A DNA stretch of 64,000 nt from Serilophus lunatus. Taxonomy: Eukaryota > Chordata > Aves > Passeriformes > Eurylaimidae. The DNA lies in assembly GCA_013399895.1 (NCBI GenBank), contig VXBA01000906.1, positions 125,932-189,931 of the forward strand, given 5' to 3'. Position 1 is the first letter of the stretch. Each line of letters begins with the position of its first letter. A program made the translations under genes and the position numbers. This document shows positions 45,460-59,429 of the stretch, piece by piece. The notes below the pieces were generated by a model that was not told the DNA's origin, did not search any database, and was given only the letters and a program-made list of their open reading frames with translations.

Positions 45460-48400
45460 TGCCTATCTACTCATAAATGTTCATCTTGAAGTTTGATGTT
45501 ACCATGTGTAACATCAACATGTGATGGACATCCATTATGGGTGACGTGTCCCAACATCCATTACATGGAGGAAGTGATGGATTTGAACTGCAGTGGAGGA
45601 GGAGGAAGAAGCTAAGCTTTGTTGCTATCTGCGTGTTGGTTTCTTATCTGAAGGGCAGGGCAGCTTTCATCTTTGTCTGGCTTTGGGCTACTCAAGGTTG
45701 GTCTCAAAGGTCTCTGTGGACATTTCCTCATTGTGCAGATGCTGAAGTGCAGCCCACTTCCAGTCAGAAGGCCTTCACAGTCCAGTAGAGAACATGTTAG
45801 ATGTGGGGAGAGACAATCTGACTTCTTATATTTGAGAAATAAGATTTACATCATTTTCTTTTCTTGTACTTTTAGAACAAGATGAGTGCTAACGTTTTTT
45901 CTCTATCACCTCATAAGCATTAAGTAACTCTTTAGAAATGTGCTAGAAAAAAATTTTCAAAATGAACCATGACAGAGGACAATAAATAATACAATAAGGT
46001 TTTTAATCATGCCATGATTATTCTGATCAGTAGAAGACAGAGTAGATAAGCAGAGAGATATGGGGAAGTAATACTTTAACAGTGACATATTCACAAATAT
46101 ACCTTGAAATACAGGAATGGAAACGTGTTATAAGTGTACTGTTAAAAATACTGAAAAGCCTGCTCATTTCTTGACACCATATGTCTGTTTCTTGTATTAA
46201 AGGGTTTGGGAACATTGTTTATGGATATTGCATGACCATGAATGCCAAAAATAATAATCCTATTAAGTTTAGTCCAAATAGCATGTAATGAGATTCAAAA
46301 TGATATGTTAAATATACATTCTAATAGTGAAACTCAAATTGCTTTACAAATAGCATTGGAGAACATTAGCCTATTTTGATTCTAATAATTACTTGCATCC
46401 TGTGTTCCAAATCTATTCAATATGCTTTTCGTTAGAACAAATATTTGTTCTACTAATTGTTCTGCAATTCTCTTGGTTATTTTTAAAAGGCTAGAGGGCT
46501 ACACAAGACCAGCAGTTGTCTGTTAGAATAAGATCTGGTTGTTTTTTTTTACTTTAATCATCTTACAGTATTTGAAGAAATTATGTTCTCTAATACCTCT
46601 GTCTTTTGTCCAGATTTTAGTTGTCTGTGTTTTGTATACTATCATTAAACCACTTTTCAAGTGAATCTTTGCCAGACTAAACATAATCTTTCCTTTCAGA
46701 ACATTCCATCCAAACCACATACAACCACCGTATCCCTTTCTGGATTGCCCCAAGATATGGATTCTTGATTTTTAGGCTAGGCACTATTTCTAGTTTATAT
46801 ATTAATCCTTAACAATTAATATATTATCATCATATCATATTATCAGTTAAAAAGGAACTATCGATACATTTTTGACTGCTGAAAAAATGTAAACTATCTA
46901 TAAAGAGAACATATGGTTTAAATGTTTTATAATATTGTTTTGAAATAGAGACAGAACAAGTATGAATGGAAAAGAAGCTCAGCTTTGGTTGACTTCTGGC
47001 TTCACAATGAAACAGCCAGATACCTCAGTGGGTATTAGAAATGGACCAGAATTGTATAAATGCTACTTTATCCACCCCTTGAAATATTTATTCAGGTTTC
47101 TCTCCTTAAGTTTTTTACAGATGTGAAGTCGATTAGTCTTCAGCCTCACTGCCACAGTCTCAAAGACCCAGTGTGTGGCCTCCAACACATGGAAAGATGA
47201 CCAATGTGCAAGATGCACAGGGGACTTTTCTGATCTGAAGCCAGCAGTCTGAAAAATAAGGTACCCGGGGAAACTGTGTCTTCTTTCCACTGACAGTGAG
47301 ATCAGGTTCAATGAGAAGCTAAGCATGAGATTTAGATACCATGAAAAAGTCAGACAGACAGAACCTCACTATCTTAATTTTTTGCCACATTGTATTTGTA
47401 TTTTTTCTTTAAAAAATGACATTACTTTCAATTTGTACCATCAAAATGGAGATTTTCTGAAAACCATCGTAAACTTTTAATTTTTCGATTACTTTATCTT
47501 TTTCTAATTTCCCTGCATCCCACTTAAAGGAGGAAAAGAGAAACTGTCAGATAGTAGAAATGCCCATTGCATTATCCTGGCCTTAAAAATATCCTCTGTT
47601 TGAATGGCGATTCCTTTTTTTCTTAGCTGAGTTGCGTGTAATTCTTTTTACATATATGGAATAGTCTTGGGTATTGAGTACAGCTGGGATTTCTGAATAA
47701 AAATACAACCTGACTGCATGCCATTGAAACAGAACTCAGTTGCTTGGAGAGTCTATTGGTGAATTCCTTAAGTCTCATTAATCACATATGTGGTGACACT
47801 GGAGGGGGCTCTTTACTTTTTTATTTCTCATTTGTCTCTGATATTCCCTGTTTATTGCAAAATCCCTTCCTGTGCTATATTTATAATGTGGCTATTTTCC
47901 AATACAGTGGTATCCTTTCACTCCCAAGAGGAGCCACCCATGTGCGAAAACTGGGAACCTGGAGCTTTTTGATGAATATCCTTATTTGCCACAGAGCAAA
48001 GAAACCATGACAGACTTTGGAGATGCTTGATGGTGTGGCCCACCAGGAAGATGACAATTACAGATGGAGTTTGCTGATGCTGCTTGCACAATCTGATTCC
48101 AGTTCCCCCTGTGGCAGAATGTGTCTGTCCCTCTGTTCTTCTTCTCCAAGAAATTTGTGATTTATCTTCATAAATATGCATGTATAATTAGGAAATTTAT
48201 GAATGAGTACTTTTTGCAGCACAGATTATGTCTTTTTATGTTGATGCTGAGATGAAAATTTACAAAGATGTTTCAGTATCAAGATGTCTTAGAGAGTCAG
48301 GGCCACGATTGCCTCACAGGGTCCAGTTACTGATCCCTTGAACTTATCACTTTCTCCATTTCCAATTTACTGATGCGTGCTACTGCATAAACAGTAATAA

Positions 48401-49700
48401 TAAGTGATAGTGAGTGACAATTTGAGGCCGGAACTTTACCCTTAAAAGTCTCTAACATAGGTTCTTCCCTTGTGTGTGTGCAGTAGTACATTGTGGCCAT
48501 GAACTTTGAAGTTCAGTTGTTCCAGGCAGCTTTTTTACACAGAGGTGGCATGCAAGGTACATGGAATGGCTTTGCAGAGGGATTTCAACTTGTCTTGGCA
48601 GTGTGTCAATTGTCAGTACTCCAGAGGTCTGCAGCATCTGCTCTTGGTACTGCACGGTTGGTGCTCTGGAACTCCATTTGATTCAATGTACAGTGGACAA
48701 ATTTTCAAGTGCATGTGAAAAATGTCACTTTTCCAGTGTTCATACATTTGTCCAGAGAGGTGAGAGCTTAACGTGAAACCATCATTATCAATTAGGAGGA
48801 ACCTAAGGTTCTTTTCCTAAGCTCATAGGAAATATACTTTGATTGGAAAAATTTGACCTTTCAGAAGAAAAACTGTGTGAGGGTGTAGGGACAAAGTTGA
48901 AGTTGCAGATGCACAAAAACATACTAATCTCGGGGAAGAGAAGCACTAAAGAGAAATTTTAGTTCTGTTTTAAAGCGTGCATTGACATATATGCAGCATA
49001 CGGAATGTCTAACCATTACTCATATAAAATCAACAACACAAATAAATTTATAACAGGATTCATGGAGTCTGACACTTTCTTTCCTCATTCCAAACAGTAC
49101 TTAGATGATATTTCTTCTCTTCATTTGATGTAGCTAATTCCCTTTATTTTTTTGTGGTAGGAATTTGACATAAAAGAGAGCACCATTGCTGTGATTTCTA
49201 CTAATTGTCATGTTAAGTAACTTGACGCTAAGAGCTACCATAGGTGTTAACAAAAAATTGCTTCCAGAACACAAATGTGTGTTGCCAGCAGAATTTAACC
49301 TCAGGCTGTAATAGTAACACTGAGACATGAGGAGGTTCAAATGGAGTTCTGCCAGATTTCCCTGTTCAGATTATGCAGGTGTTTCCCTAAAAAGGAAGAG
49401 TTGATAATAGATATGATGGCAATTTTTTCACTCCAAATGATAGCATGGGCAAGTAGACTTTTTGGCAGGAGTTTTGACCAGGAAATAATTGTGATCTCCC
49501 CATTATTACTTAAATACATTTTTATATAAAGCACAGGGAAATTTAGGTTCAAATATATCACGTGTCCAAATTCCTGTCTTTGATAAATGAAAAATGTTGG
49601 TGGCTGTTCCCATAATGATTTTTGAATTAGAAACATGGGGAAGAATCAAGAAAATGGAAAAGATAAATACTTCTAAAGGCAAACATTTGAAATAGAGAAG

Positions 49701-49731
49701 GTGTGTTTTTTTTGTTTTTTTGTTTTTTTTA
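49701..49731. repeat. T-rich tract with G interruptions
   Basis: Runs of six to eight T separated by single G bases. Confidence 0.8.
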
Positions 49732-50283
49732 ATCAATTCTATTCTGCAATTTCAAGATTTTGCTAAAACTTAACCTGCTGACTCTGCAACCTGGGAGGGA
49801 AGATTACTTTCCATTGCCTCGGGTGCCAGGATCAGTTCAAATAGGCAAAGGACAGTCATACCATGTCCTTATTTACAGCAGTTTCATTCCCAAAGACACC
49901 AGCTGAAGTCATACCTTGGTAGAGTGCAGTGCTGTAACCTGTAGGGTGACTTCTTCTATCCTTTGAAATGTTCTATAAATCAGCGTAAATCAATGGAGGT
50001 CTTAATGAGAAACGGGAGCAAATGGGAGTGGAGCTTCCATATTCATTCCTTCCCCATAGCCCATAATATTCATGACAACAGAACCAGATGACTCAAAGTT
50101 GCCAAATTCAAATGCTGAGGAGTTCAGTAAGACATATTTCCAGGACTTTGCACTGTCAAACACACTTCTGCAGAGATGAGACCACAGGATGGTTTTTGAG
50201 AGCAGGGTGAAATAGATAAGATTGGCCACTGAGTTACTCGAGAGTGGATGTGGCCCTGACCAAATTCAAATTTCACTCGGTGT

Positions 50284-50310
50284 CCACCCACCCACCCAAC
50301 TCACCCACTC
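50284..50310. repeat. Short (CCCA)n repeat
   Basis: Five to six imperfect accc/ccca units. Confidence 0.8.
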
Positions 50311-53024
50311 AGCTTGAGCTGCCATGCAGACACAACAGACACCTCTGTCCACTTTAGTTGAGTTAGTCTTATTGAAAAAAGCAGGATACAGTTCAAACCC
50401 CACTGCAGTTGCTGAGAAGGCTCCCATCTATTTGCATGCTATTAGGAATACAGAAATTACTTGCTTTGGGAAACAGCATTATTGCATGAGTGTATCCTGG
50501 AATGAACCAGCTTGGAAGAAGCAGTCTCACAGCAGTGATGTTCAAGTGGGATCTTCCTCTACACATCCCTGTCTAGTCCCTCCCCATCCTGCCATATATG
50601 TACTGTAAAAGACAATTGAGCTCAGTGTTGAAAGCTTAGAAATATTGTGAGAAACATTATTCTTGGAACAGCATACGTATGTGATGAGAGATGAGAGTGA
50701 ATGTATTCCAGTGTGGGGTGGTTAAGGGGGTTCCAATCACATTTAGATTAAGGCCATATTTAGAATCAGCCCATGAACTTGGATGAGTATTTGTTTCTTG
50801 TTTTCCAAAGCTGGAGGACAACTAATGAGAAAGAGGGAAAACAAAATGTTTACAATGTTAATCTATATGGAGTATCAATTAAACAGGTTAAAAATGGTGG
50901 GGATTTATTAGTAAAAAACATACGTTGAGTAATTTCCAATGTTGTAAATGCAATCACAGTTTAAAGGCATTTTGAGCTGCAGAATCTGCAAAGCAAAGGC
51001 AGGCCTGGAACCCTTGTCTAAGGCCAGGTTTTGTTCTGTCTGCAATGGGACAGTAAATAATTCCTCTGTGGCAAAGTCAAGGCATAAACTCTGCTAATTC
51101 TTCAGTATAACCTTTTCATATCAGATGGCAACTGCACATTCCACTGAAAAACTGCTTTAGGAATATTCTAACACGGAGATTTAAAAATCATTTTTATAAG
51201 ATCAACATATGTCTCCTCTATATAAACTGAGAAAAAGAGTAATTAGTAAATACAGCTGTAAATCTCACTGGTTTTGAATTCAAATTTTAACTTTGCTAAT
51301 ATAGCAATTTTTCTAGTTTTCCTTTTCAAAATATGACAGAAGTACTACAAAAATGATTATTTAGAAAAAAAATCTATTGAGTTCTTTCAAATGTTTTCCT
51401 TTTTAAAAAGAAAATTGATTAGGAATGATATTGTCAAAACTTGTTTGTTTTTAATTTTTCAATGAAAAATGTTTCTCATGCAAAAATATTGGTCAAATAT
51501 AACAACACAATGGTCGAAAACTACTATTTTTTAAGAAGAGCAATGCCACTGGAGGTGATCAAACAGTCCCTGGTATCTCATGTTGCTCTTTGGTTTGCAT
51601 CAAGTGGCATAGGAAATGGGACTATTAAAATTCAGCTGATATTATAGAATGACTCCTGTGTCTCATCCCCAGATGAGAGCTTTGTTGCTGATAAGAGACA
51701 TTTAGCTTGAATTGTATTGAGCTAGGTAACTTTAGGACTTTAAAAATAAATCCCTTCAGGTCTGCTAAAATATTTTTCCCCTCCAATTTCCTTCACAAAA
51801 GACAGAATAGAGTGGAGTGGGGAATTTGAGACATGCACAAGTTCAGTGAAAAGATACTTTTTAGCTATAAGAACCAGCTTGTTGCCAATTTCCGTCAAAA
51901 TAATTCCCCAGGTTAAATCCTGGTCCTATTGAAGTCATTGTCCAAATGCTCATTGGCTGTGAGGGGAAATCAGGATTTGTCCTGTTCAATTCATTAGCGA
52001 TGGTATGAACCTCAAGTAGTATTATGCTTCTTTTAAAGAAAGAGAAGTTCCTACTTACTGTTTATATACTAACGTTATTTCTCACACGTTTATTGTGTTA
52101 CCTTCCTTAATTTGGTGCCATGCTGGGTCCCTGTGGGATGCCACTCAAACATTATGTCAATGATCTCAAAATTGAACTCCAGTGCTTTATTTTACAAATG
52201 GCTTCTAGCAGATGTGTGGCACACTTTATTAACTTAAGTACCCATTAGTTGAAAATTTCATTAGTTTGGGGGAAAGGGATCAGTTTCGTCAATAGATCTG
52301 GTATGGGTGGACCTTTTGTGTCAACCTGACCCATATCAAAACGGATTATTGTTGTAAGTGAGACAAGTGACCTAATGTTCTGCCTATTATGCACACATGA
52401 TCTATAACCTTTTAAAATACTAGTGTGGGAAAGGAGCACACTTCACTGCATCCCCAAACCATGGATTCTTAACAGGTGGCAGTCCCTCTCTTAGCAACGT
52501 TTGCCATGGGCTGTCTGTGTGAGCGTATGAATTATCAGGGGGTACAGTTTCCAACCAGGTAACCAGGGGAAAACAGAGATGGAGAATGAAACCGGGATAA
52601 TGAACGGCCAAGCAGAAGTTTTAATGAGTGCAAGAGGCAGCTGGGGGACCTGGGTCTCTAGTGCCATCATCTGACTGACCAGCGCATTTCGGCCAAGGTG
52701 TTTCATGTGCTGCCTGGATCTTTTGGGCTAATAAGGCCGCAGAGGTAAGGATCATATGTAACATTTTACTCTGCAGTTTTAATGTTTTGATGATGTTTGC
52801 TATTTAAATAATGGCAGCAGTAGTTTCTAACGCATTCGCTTGGCCTTGTTTTGGAAACCGTTTAAGGGACAATTTCAAAGTCCCTGCAAAAATATTAGGC
52901 AGGACCACACACTGAAAGGTGCACTACATAAGCCCTTTGGCTGTTTTGTGCAGCAGCTCTCACACCTGCCCTAAACTCATTGACCTTCTGAAGAAGAGAA
53001 AGTAAATCTGTCTGGAAGTGATGA

Positions 53025-53449
53025 ATCATAAAATCATAGAGGTTGGAAAAGACCTTTAAGATCCTTGAGTACAACCATCAACCTAATGCTGCCAAGTCCA
53101 CCAATAAACCATGTTCCTAAGTGCCGCATCTAAACGTCATTAAAATACCTCCAGGGATAGTGACTCAACCACTTCTCTCAGCAGCCTGTTCCAATGCTTG
53201 ACAACACTTTCCGTGAAGAAATTTTTTCCTAATATCCCATCTCAACATCCCCTGGTACAACTTTAGCTAATTTCCCCTTGCCTATCTCTTGTTATTTGGA
53301 AGAAGAGACTCAGTCCCACTTGGCTACCTCTTTTCAGGTAATTGTAGAGACTGATAAGGCTTCCTTTTCTTCAGGCTAAACACCCCCTTCTCCCTCGGCA
53401 GCTTTTCATCAGACTTGTGCTCCAGACCCTTCACGAGCTCCTGCACCTT
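53025..53449 (-). mobile_element. CR1 LINE fragment, antisense
   Basis: In order: 'aatcataaaatcatagaggt', 'tggaaaagacctttaagat', 'cttgagtacaaccatcaacc', 'gctgccaagtccaccaata', 'tacctccagggatagtgact', 'tccgtgaagaaattttttcc' and 'cagacccttcacgagctcct'. The element stops near 53449, where it joins unrelated sequence. The minus frame at 53324-53539 is partly its ORF2 remnant. Confidence 0.92.
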
Positions 53450-56011
53450 CAGAATTTCCTTTTTCAGAACATCTGGCCTTCCTGCACTCCTTTGTCCTTC
53501 AGGACTGCCCACTGTTGCAGGGAAAATTGCACAGTTCACTTCTCCTCAGCTCTGCACATCTCTGTTGTAAGATGAGCTGCCTTGTCTGGACAGTTCACTT
53601 CAGCTGCCATCCAGGGCAGCCCTTTCTCTTCCAATATATTTGACACCAGAATGTTTATGATGTGATTAGAGGTATGAGGAAACCAGGAAGATACCAGCTG
53701 GGGTGAACTGATCCTGATGGAGTCATTGACGTGATTTGCAGCCAATTCCTTCCAGCAATGTCTGGGCAGCCCATAGATGGGACCAGCCAGACAGCGCTGA
53801 CATGGAAAAAACTCCTATTTTCAAAAAAAAAAAAAAAAAAAAAGTCCTATTGGGTGAATTCAGGAGGGAAAGAGAGGGTTTGTTGTGCTCATTGTTTCTA
53901 GAGAAAGAGAGTCATGGAGACACTTGTTCATCTTCAGTGAGAGACACATTTTCCTGGAACAAGACACTTTCCTCTACTTTAATTAAAATCAAAGGCAAAA
54001 CATAGAATCAGTAAACTCCAACATCAAAGAAATTGAGATAAGCAAATTAGATTTCCTAGTTTAGTGGTTGTTTCCTTCCTCATTCTTCCAGCTTTGATAG
54101 GTTCCCAGAGTTTTATTTTTTGTCAATGAACTGAACAGAAAGAGGTTTTCTAGCTGCTTCAGGACCTGACAGGTATGCACTGTTTGTCTAAGAGATACAG
54201 ATTAGGTTCAGAAAAAATGGCTCAGAAAATCAGAAGGACATAGTATGTGCCTTGCCCAACATACTCCCAGTTGGGTTTCTTGGATTCTAAGTGGTTGCAA
54301 GACACTTAGTTCACCTTTAGTTGTCCATGCTCGTTTCCCACTTCAGTAATTTAAGCTTATTTGCCTCCTACAGAAAGTGTTTTCAGGTAGATTAAAGAAA
54401 ATTTTATGAGAGAATGAGGTTTGTCAATTCTTATTATCCAGTGTCACATCATCATGAGTCATGTTCTGAAGTATGCCCATGCTAGTGTTATTTTGCTTGA
54501 TCTTCTGTCTAGTGCTGAACAGACAAAGAACTGATGAATTTAATTCTAGTTAATGCTTCTGCCAACAAGCTGAGGTCCTCTCTATCACAAGCCAGCAGGG
54601 GAACATGCACTCAGTTGCTTCTTCAGATCAGGTTCATTGCAGTAATTTCAGCACATTTTGCTGGAAAATGCTTTCTCACAGGCAGGTCTCCCATGATACC
54701 AATATGAAGTGTACACTATATTCTTTTCCTGTTTCCTCAAGAGCCTAATACATCTTTTGCAGCACATTCAGCTTGAAATGAAGTGTATGACCTAAAGTCT
54801 ATAGAACAACATGAATCACTGTACAATAATTTATAGGGTCACCTCAATTACTATTGAGTATAACATGACTCCATTTATTGGAACATATACAGGAGAAAGG
54901 TTATTTTTGAAAATTTTCTTATTTATTCAAGCCAACATTGCTCCATATTTGAATGGATTTATAGATATGACATTAAAAGTAATCATTGCCAAAAAACTGG
55001 GAGAAAATAAATGGTAGAAACTTCCTGCTCCCGAATCTTTCTTGCAGGGATGTGGGGAACAATCTGTGGTTCCATTGCTTTTCTGTAAAGATCTGCTTAG
55101 GGAATGATGATAAGAATGGACTAACTGTATGATAACAAAGCATGTTGCATGTTAATGTTCCGAAAAATCATATTTTATTTGGAAGGAAAAAGGTTAAAGC
55201 AAAGACAAAGGCAACAATTTAGAGGGGGAAAGTTTTGTTTTGAGCTTGTTTTGCAGATTTTCAGGTCTTAGCATTTGCTGCCCCTAAGTTACAATTTCCC
55301 ATACTCTTGTCCATGACAAAAGTAGAAGCAGTGAGGAGTAGAAAGGCCATGCTCAAACCAGTGGTGCCCTTGGCAGGTAATGCAAAAATCTTCAGGCAAT
55401 GTGATGTACAAAAAGTCTACCCTTGGAACATGTTTGTGGGACCAGAACCAGAGACCTTGCTGAATTTTACCAAAATTTGATCAGTTAAAAAGCACCAAGA
55501 GTCTTCACACCACAGTGATATCCATAGAGGCTTGACAGCCAGAGAATATCAAAGACTGTGCAAGATATGTAAGTGCTGTGCTTCAGAAGCCCAACTTGTT
55601 GCTCTTCTGGTATTCAGGATCTATTAACGCCGTCACACATTCCAGATGTGCATTCCAGACTGCTCCAGTTCTGAACATACGCTTGGCTAGACCAAACATG
55701 GAGGGGTTTATTCCAAGTAGAGATGTATTCATTTGCAGTCATCAAAAAATGTATATTTATGAAGGAAAGTTTGGGTGCACCATGCCAGCACACCAATTAT
55801 GAGTGTGTAGAGTAAAGAGGTATTGTCAGGCTGCATATGTTTTAAATATATAAGTTCAGAGACCAAAATGCTTAGGGACAGAAGATGGATTAGTGACACA
55901 TTCAGAAAACAATGGGTACATGTATTCTGGTAAATTAAACAGTGTCAAGACATAGGCACAGGCACTGGAACTTACTCGTCCACACTATTCAATTGTTAGA
56001 GCAGTTCGTGG
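53450..56011. other. Unique non-coding stretch
   Basis: No gene or transposon recognised apart from the A21 run at 53.82 kb. Open frames are short and unrecognised. Confidence 0.5.
53823..53843. repeat. A21 homopolymer
   Basis: Twenty-one consecutive A. The sequence on its left does not look like a processed gene copy that I recognise, so a retroposed poly(A) tail is not supported. Confidence 0.9.
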
Positions 56012-56679
56012 TGTGGTTTTGGCCTAGGTCAACTAACAACCTCACAAAACATTCCTAGGTATGGCTTGTGAGTTAGTTCAGGCCAGGGACCATTGCCAGT
56101 AGGCAACATGCAGGCAGCTGTCCTACGCTAGAGGTTAAGAGAGTTTAATATTATGGATGTGATCAGCTCAGCTTGTTCCAGATGGCTTGATGGCCCTGAC
56201 ACTATTTAGTTTACTAATATAGATTTAGCCTTTAAGTTTTTATACTCATCCACTTGGAGCTGTGACTCACGCACACTAAACAAGCAGCTGTGGTGATTTA
56301 AGATGTTATTGCACCTGAGCTCTTTGTTACTGCCTGTGGCTGGAGGTTGCTGACCCCACTGTAGAGCTGCCAAAAGTAATGTACTTCAAGTGTTTTAGGA
56401 CAAGTGAAGGTCAGGCCATGATGTGAGGTCTGTACATGTACTGAATATGGGGAAAAGATTGGTTTAAGGTGATTCTTTCTCCTTGCCTTGCATCCGTGTA
56501 TTTATAAGGCCTAAACTAAGGCCAGAGCTCTCACTGCTGCTGCCACTGTCGCACTCTTCAGCACAGGATGTCCTTAATCATGAGTGACCTTTCGGATAAT
56601 AATGCTTTCCTAAAGCTACTCTTTAGCTTCCATGAGCTGCATTGTTTTTCTTGAATCTGCTTTTCTGACTACTGTTACA
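56012..56679 (+). mobile_element. Possible degraded LTR (uncertain)
   Basis: The segment starts tgtggttttggcc and could end gactactgttaca, giving TG...CA ends about 668 bp apart. Near its 3' third it has a TATA-like tttataagg (56501-56509) and a CT-rich start-site-like region about 30 bp later. This order resembles U3-R-U5. No matching target-site duplication, polyadenylation signal or known LTR family could be confirmed, so this is a hypothesis only. Confidence 0.3.
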
Positions 56680-57689
56680 CAAGAGTTTTGCACTATACCA
56701 GCTATATACCAATAATATTTTCCACAATTGCAATCACTTAGTTTTAGAGACAAATTTTCTTTATAGAGTTTAATGTCTGTTCAAGTTGTGCCAAGCAGGT
56801 TTTTTGTGAATAGAACTTCAGCTGGCAATAGGACTGTGGTGGGGTATAGAGGTGGAGGTGGTGGGTACTCTCTTGTCCATGGCTGTGAGGAACTGCCGCC
56901 TGCTGGTAGGACTTCTCTGAACACCCTCTGGATGAGTGTCAGAAGCCACAGTCTCCTCACTTCCATATCCAGAGCTGCAGCTTTCAAAGGCAGGAGCTCA
57001 GCAGCCACCCTTCAACTCCATGGAGAGCTCTTGCCTCATTGCCTAGTGGTCTCCCAGCTTCATGATAAGGCTGTAAATGCCATGTCTCCCTGTTAGACAG
57101 GCGACACCCCTCCAAGGCAGGCATGCCACTTCCTCCACTGTGACATGGTGATATTCTGCATGCTGTGACACGGCCACAACATCACCAGGGCTAGCGAATC
57201 ACTGTGACATGGCTATTATCTCCTACCTCTAAATTAGACAGAAAAAAAATCAAAGATAAACAACTGATAATGCTCTGGATAATGCTGATTGTTGCTGTAG
57301 CAGCAATGTAAAGAATAGCAGATCAGCATAGGTTAAAAAAGGATTAAAAGCAGGAGGTCCTATCCACTGTCCAGCTTTAAGCGTTTATATTACTATTTGC
57401 TGTTGAGATTTGTGGGTCTGAAAGTTAAATTCTGGAAGAAAAGTGTTTGTCAAGTTGACTGAAAGTAATATTTCACACCTTTGGAATCAAAGACATATCC
57501 ATTTCCAAATCCTGCATCCTCAAGTTACTGTTGACACTGAGGATGTTTCAGTATGAACCACAAAATACATTGTTCTCTATATGACATGTATCAGAGATTT
57601 TGCCACGGACTGCATTTCAGTTGGATACAAAATACATGGTAGCATCTGTCTCCTTTGTTCACTGCAAAGTGTTGCACCCTCTTTAACTG
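56680..57689. other. Unexplained, less AT-rich stretch with a repeated 13-mer
   Basis: From about 56770 to 57230 the sequence is noticeably richer in G and C than its flanks and is open in two overlapping antiparallel frames (56773-57096 plus, 57008-56781 minus). No domain is recognised. The motif cactgtgacatgg occurs at 57136-57148 and 57200-57212, with a degenerate copy, tgctgtgacacgg, at 57161-57173. Confidence 0.4.
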
Positions 57690-57944
57690 GCAGGACCAGA
57701 GACCATGGGCACAACTAAAACACAGGTGATTCCCTCTAAACATCAGGAAACAATTCTTTTTTTCTTGTGGAGGATGACTGAGCACTGGCACAGGTTGCCC
57801 AGGGAGGTTGTGTAGTCTCCATCCTCAGAGATATACAAAAGTTATTTGGACATGGTGCTGAACAACTGGTTGAGCAGAGGGGTTGGACCTGACAGCCTCC
57901 TGATGTCCCTTCGAACCTCAACCAATCTGTGATTCTGATTCTGT
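57690..57944 (+). mobile_element. CR1 LINE 3' end, sense
   Basis: In order: 'accatgggcacaactaaaac', 'acaggtgattccctctaaac', 'atcaggaaacaattcttttt', 'actgagcactggcacaggtt', 'gcccagggaggttgtgtagt' and 'ggggttggacctgacagcct', then a gtgattctgattct tail. It is the 'gaacatcaggaaaca' CR1 3' type, different from the other copies here. Confidence 0.92.
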
Positions 57945-59104
57945 CAAAGTATTTAACACACAGGAATATGGTCTGAGAGTCACTTACTGTCATTTTTGGC
58001 TTAAACCAAGGATGGAATATGGAGCAATTCTCCATGGCTTTCTACCAGACACTTCTGGGGTAGTATCTGAAGGAACATGAAAAGGGCAAAACCAACTTTA
58101 AATACAAGCGACTGAAGCAATTACAGCACTCTGAAAAGGTTTGCAATGTCTAGTGCATAGATTGCAGTGCTACAGACACTCATGTCTGCATGAAAGGTCT
58201 TTTTTGTTTAGTTTCTTCTCTGAGAGGGCACAGTCCCAAGCAAATTACACTTCACAACCTGGTGGCAGAAGGAAAGATCAGAGGTAAAATAGATGGACAT
58301 AGGCTTTTCAGCTGGAGAAACACAGAGTAGTGAGTATAATTTAAAAGGCATCCTCAACGTTTGTGAGATCCTCAGCATCATAGCACATGCCATTCTCGTT
58401 CTCCAAAATATCTGGGGAAAGTGTGGCCATCTCACACAGTGCATAAGGACAGCTGCTGGTTAACGATTCTGCTAATCACAAGTGCATTCTAATAAACAAA
58501 TTCTACTACTTCTTATTTTAAGCCAAGTTGATGTGTTTATTTTAAGAACAAAGGCTCAATTTCATAAAGTATCAGTGTTGCTCTAGCCAAAAAATTGTAG
58601 ACATCCTACCCCTCCCTTCCCCAAAAGAAAAAAGAAGCCTTATCTGGTTGACTGCAAGAGCAACACTCTTAGATTAATCTCAAAAAGACATCTAATGAGT
58701 AAGAGGAATGCATTACATCAAAACAAGAGATCACATTTATTGGCATATCTTTCCTCAAAAATAGTTTCTACATGTGTTGAAGATAAACAACAGCAGCAAA
58801 GTAGGGAGTCTATAACTACAAAATGTCATCTAGGGCAATTTTCTGTGACTTGCAATGGGAGTAGGAAACATGAACTTCCTTCACTTACATTACACTGAAT
58901 AGTTTTGGGAGCACAAGGAGTGCTGAAGCGAGATTTAATACATATTTGTGTTGCGTGGTTGATTGTGAGTTCCACTGGAAGATTTTCTTGTATCTGGGAC
59001 ATTCATAACTAAGCTTTCTTTTGAGAAATCTCTGCCACTAAATAGGTGTGAATTCATAGCCTTTCACTTTTTTGGGGAGCTTACAGGGTTTAGGTTTTAC
59101 CATA
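57945..59104. other. Unique non-coding stretch
   Basis: No gene, RNA or transposon recognised. Confidence 0.5.
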
Positions 59105-59265
59105 AAATAGAGTAGTTCAGAGTGTAGCATACTCCTGGTGATTATCTGATCTAACACCCTACACAAAGCAGGACTAACTTGAACTTTGAAGATGGATAAA
59201 GTCGACTGTGAATGTGCCCATCTGGGCTCTGAACACTCCCAAAGAAGAACATTCCACAAGGTCTC
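59105..59265 (-). mobile_element. Probable decayed CR1 3' region, antisense
   Basis: Only 'tgatctaacaccctacac' and 'aaagcaggactaacttgaac' resemble the 'caaagcagggtcaac' type of antisense CR1 3' UTR, as at 30.8 kb. Orientation and position suit the 3' end of the same ancient element whose ORF2 part follows at 59.43 kb. Confidence 0.5.
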
Positions 59266-59429
59266 CTGGATTTGTGATGGTCTTTGACTATTTACAGGAT
59301 AATTGTTTTATCCTTCATATGGCTTTTATTTATTGCTTTTTGGTTTTATTGCTCTGAGAAGAGCCTGACTCTATCTTCTCTATAATCATGCAAGTCAAGG
59401 AAGACAAAAATAATGTCTTTCCTTAGCCT

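Larger units (their letters stand above)
45460..53024. other. Long unique AT-rich non-coding stretch
   Basis: No gene or transposon recognised across about 7.5 kb. Contains a T/G low-complexity run near 49.7 kb, a CCCA-type run near 50.29 kb, and a donor-like gaggtaagg at 52743-52751. Confidence 0.5.

Noticed and set aside
53760..53870. A21 run as the poly(A) tail of a processed pseudogene
   Set aside because: The sequence upstream is not recognisable as a gene copy and no flanking target-site duplication was found.
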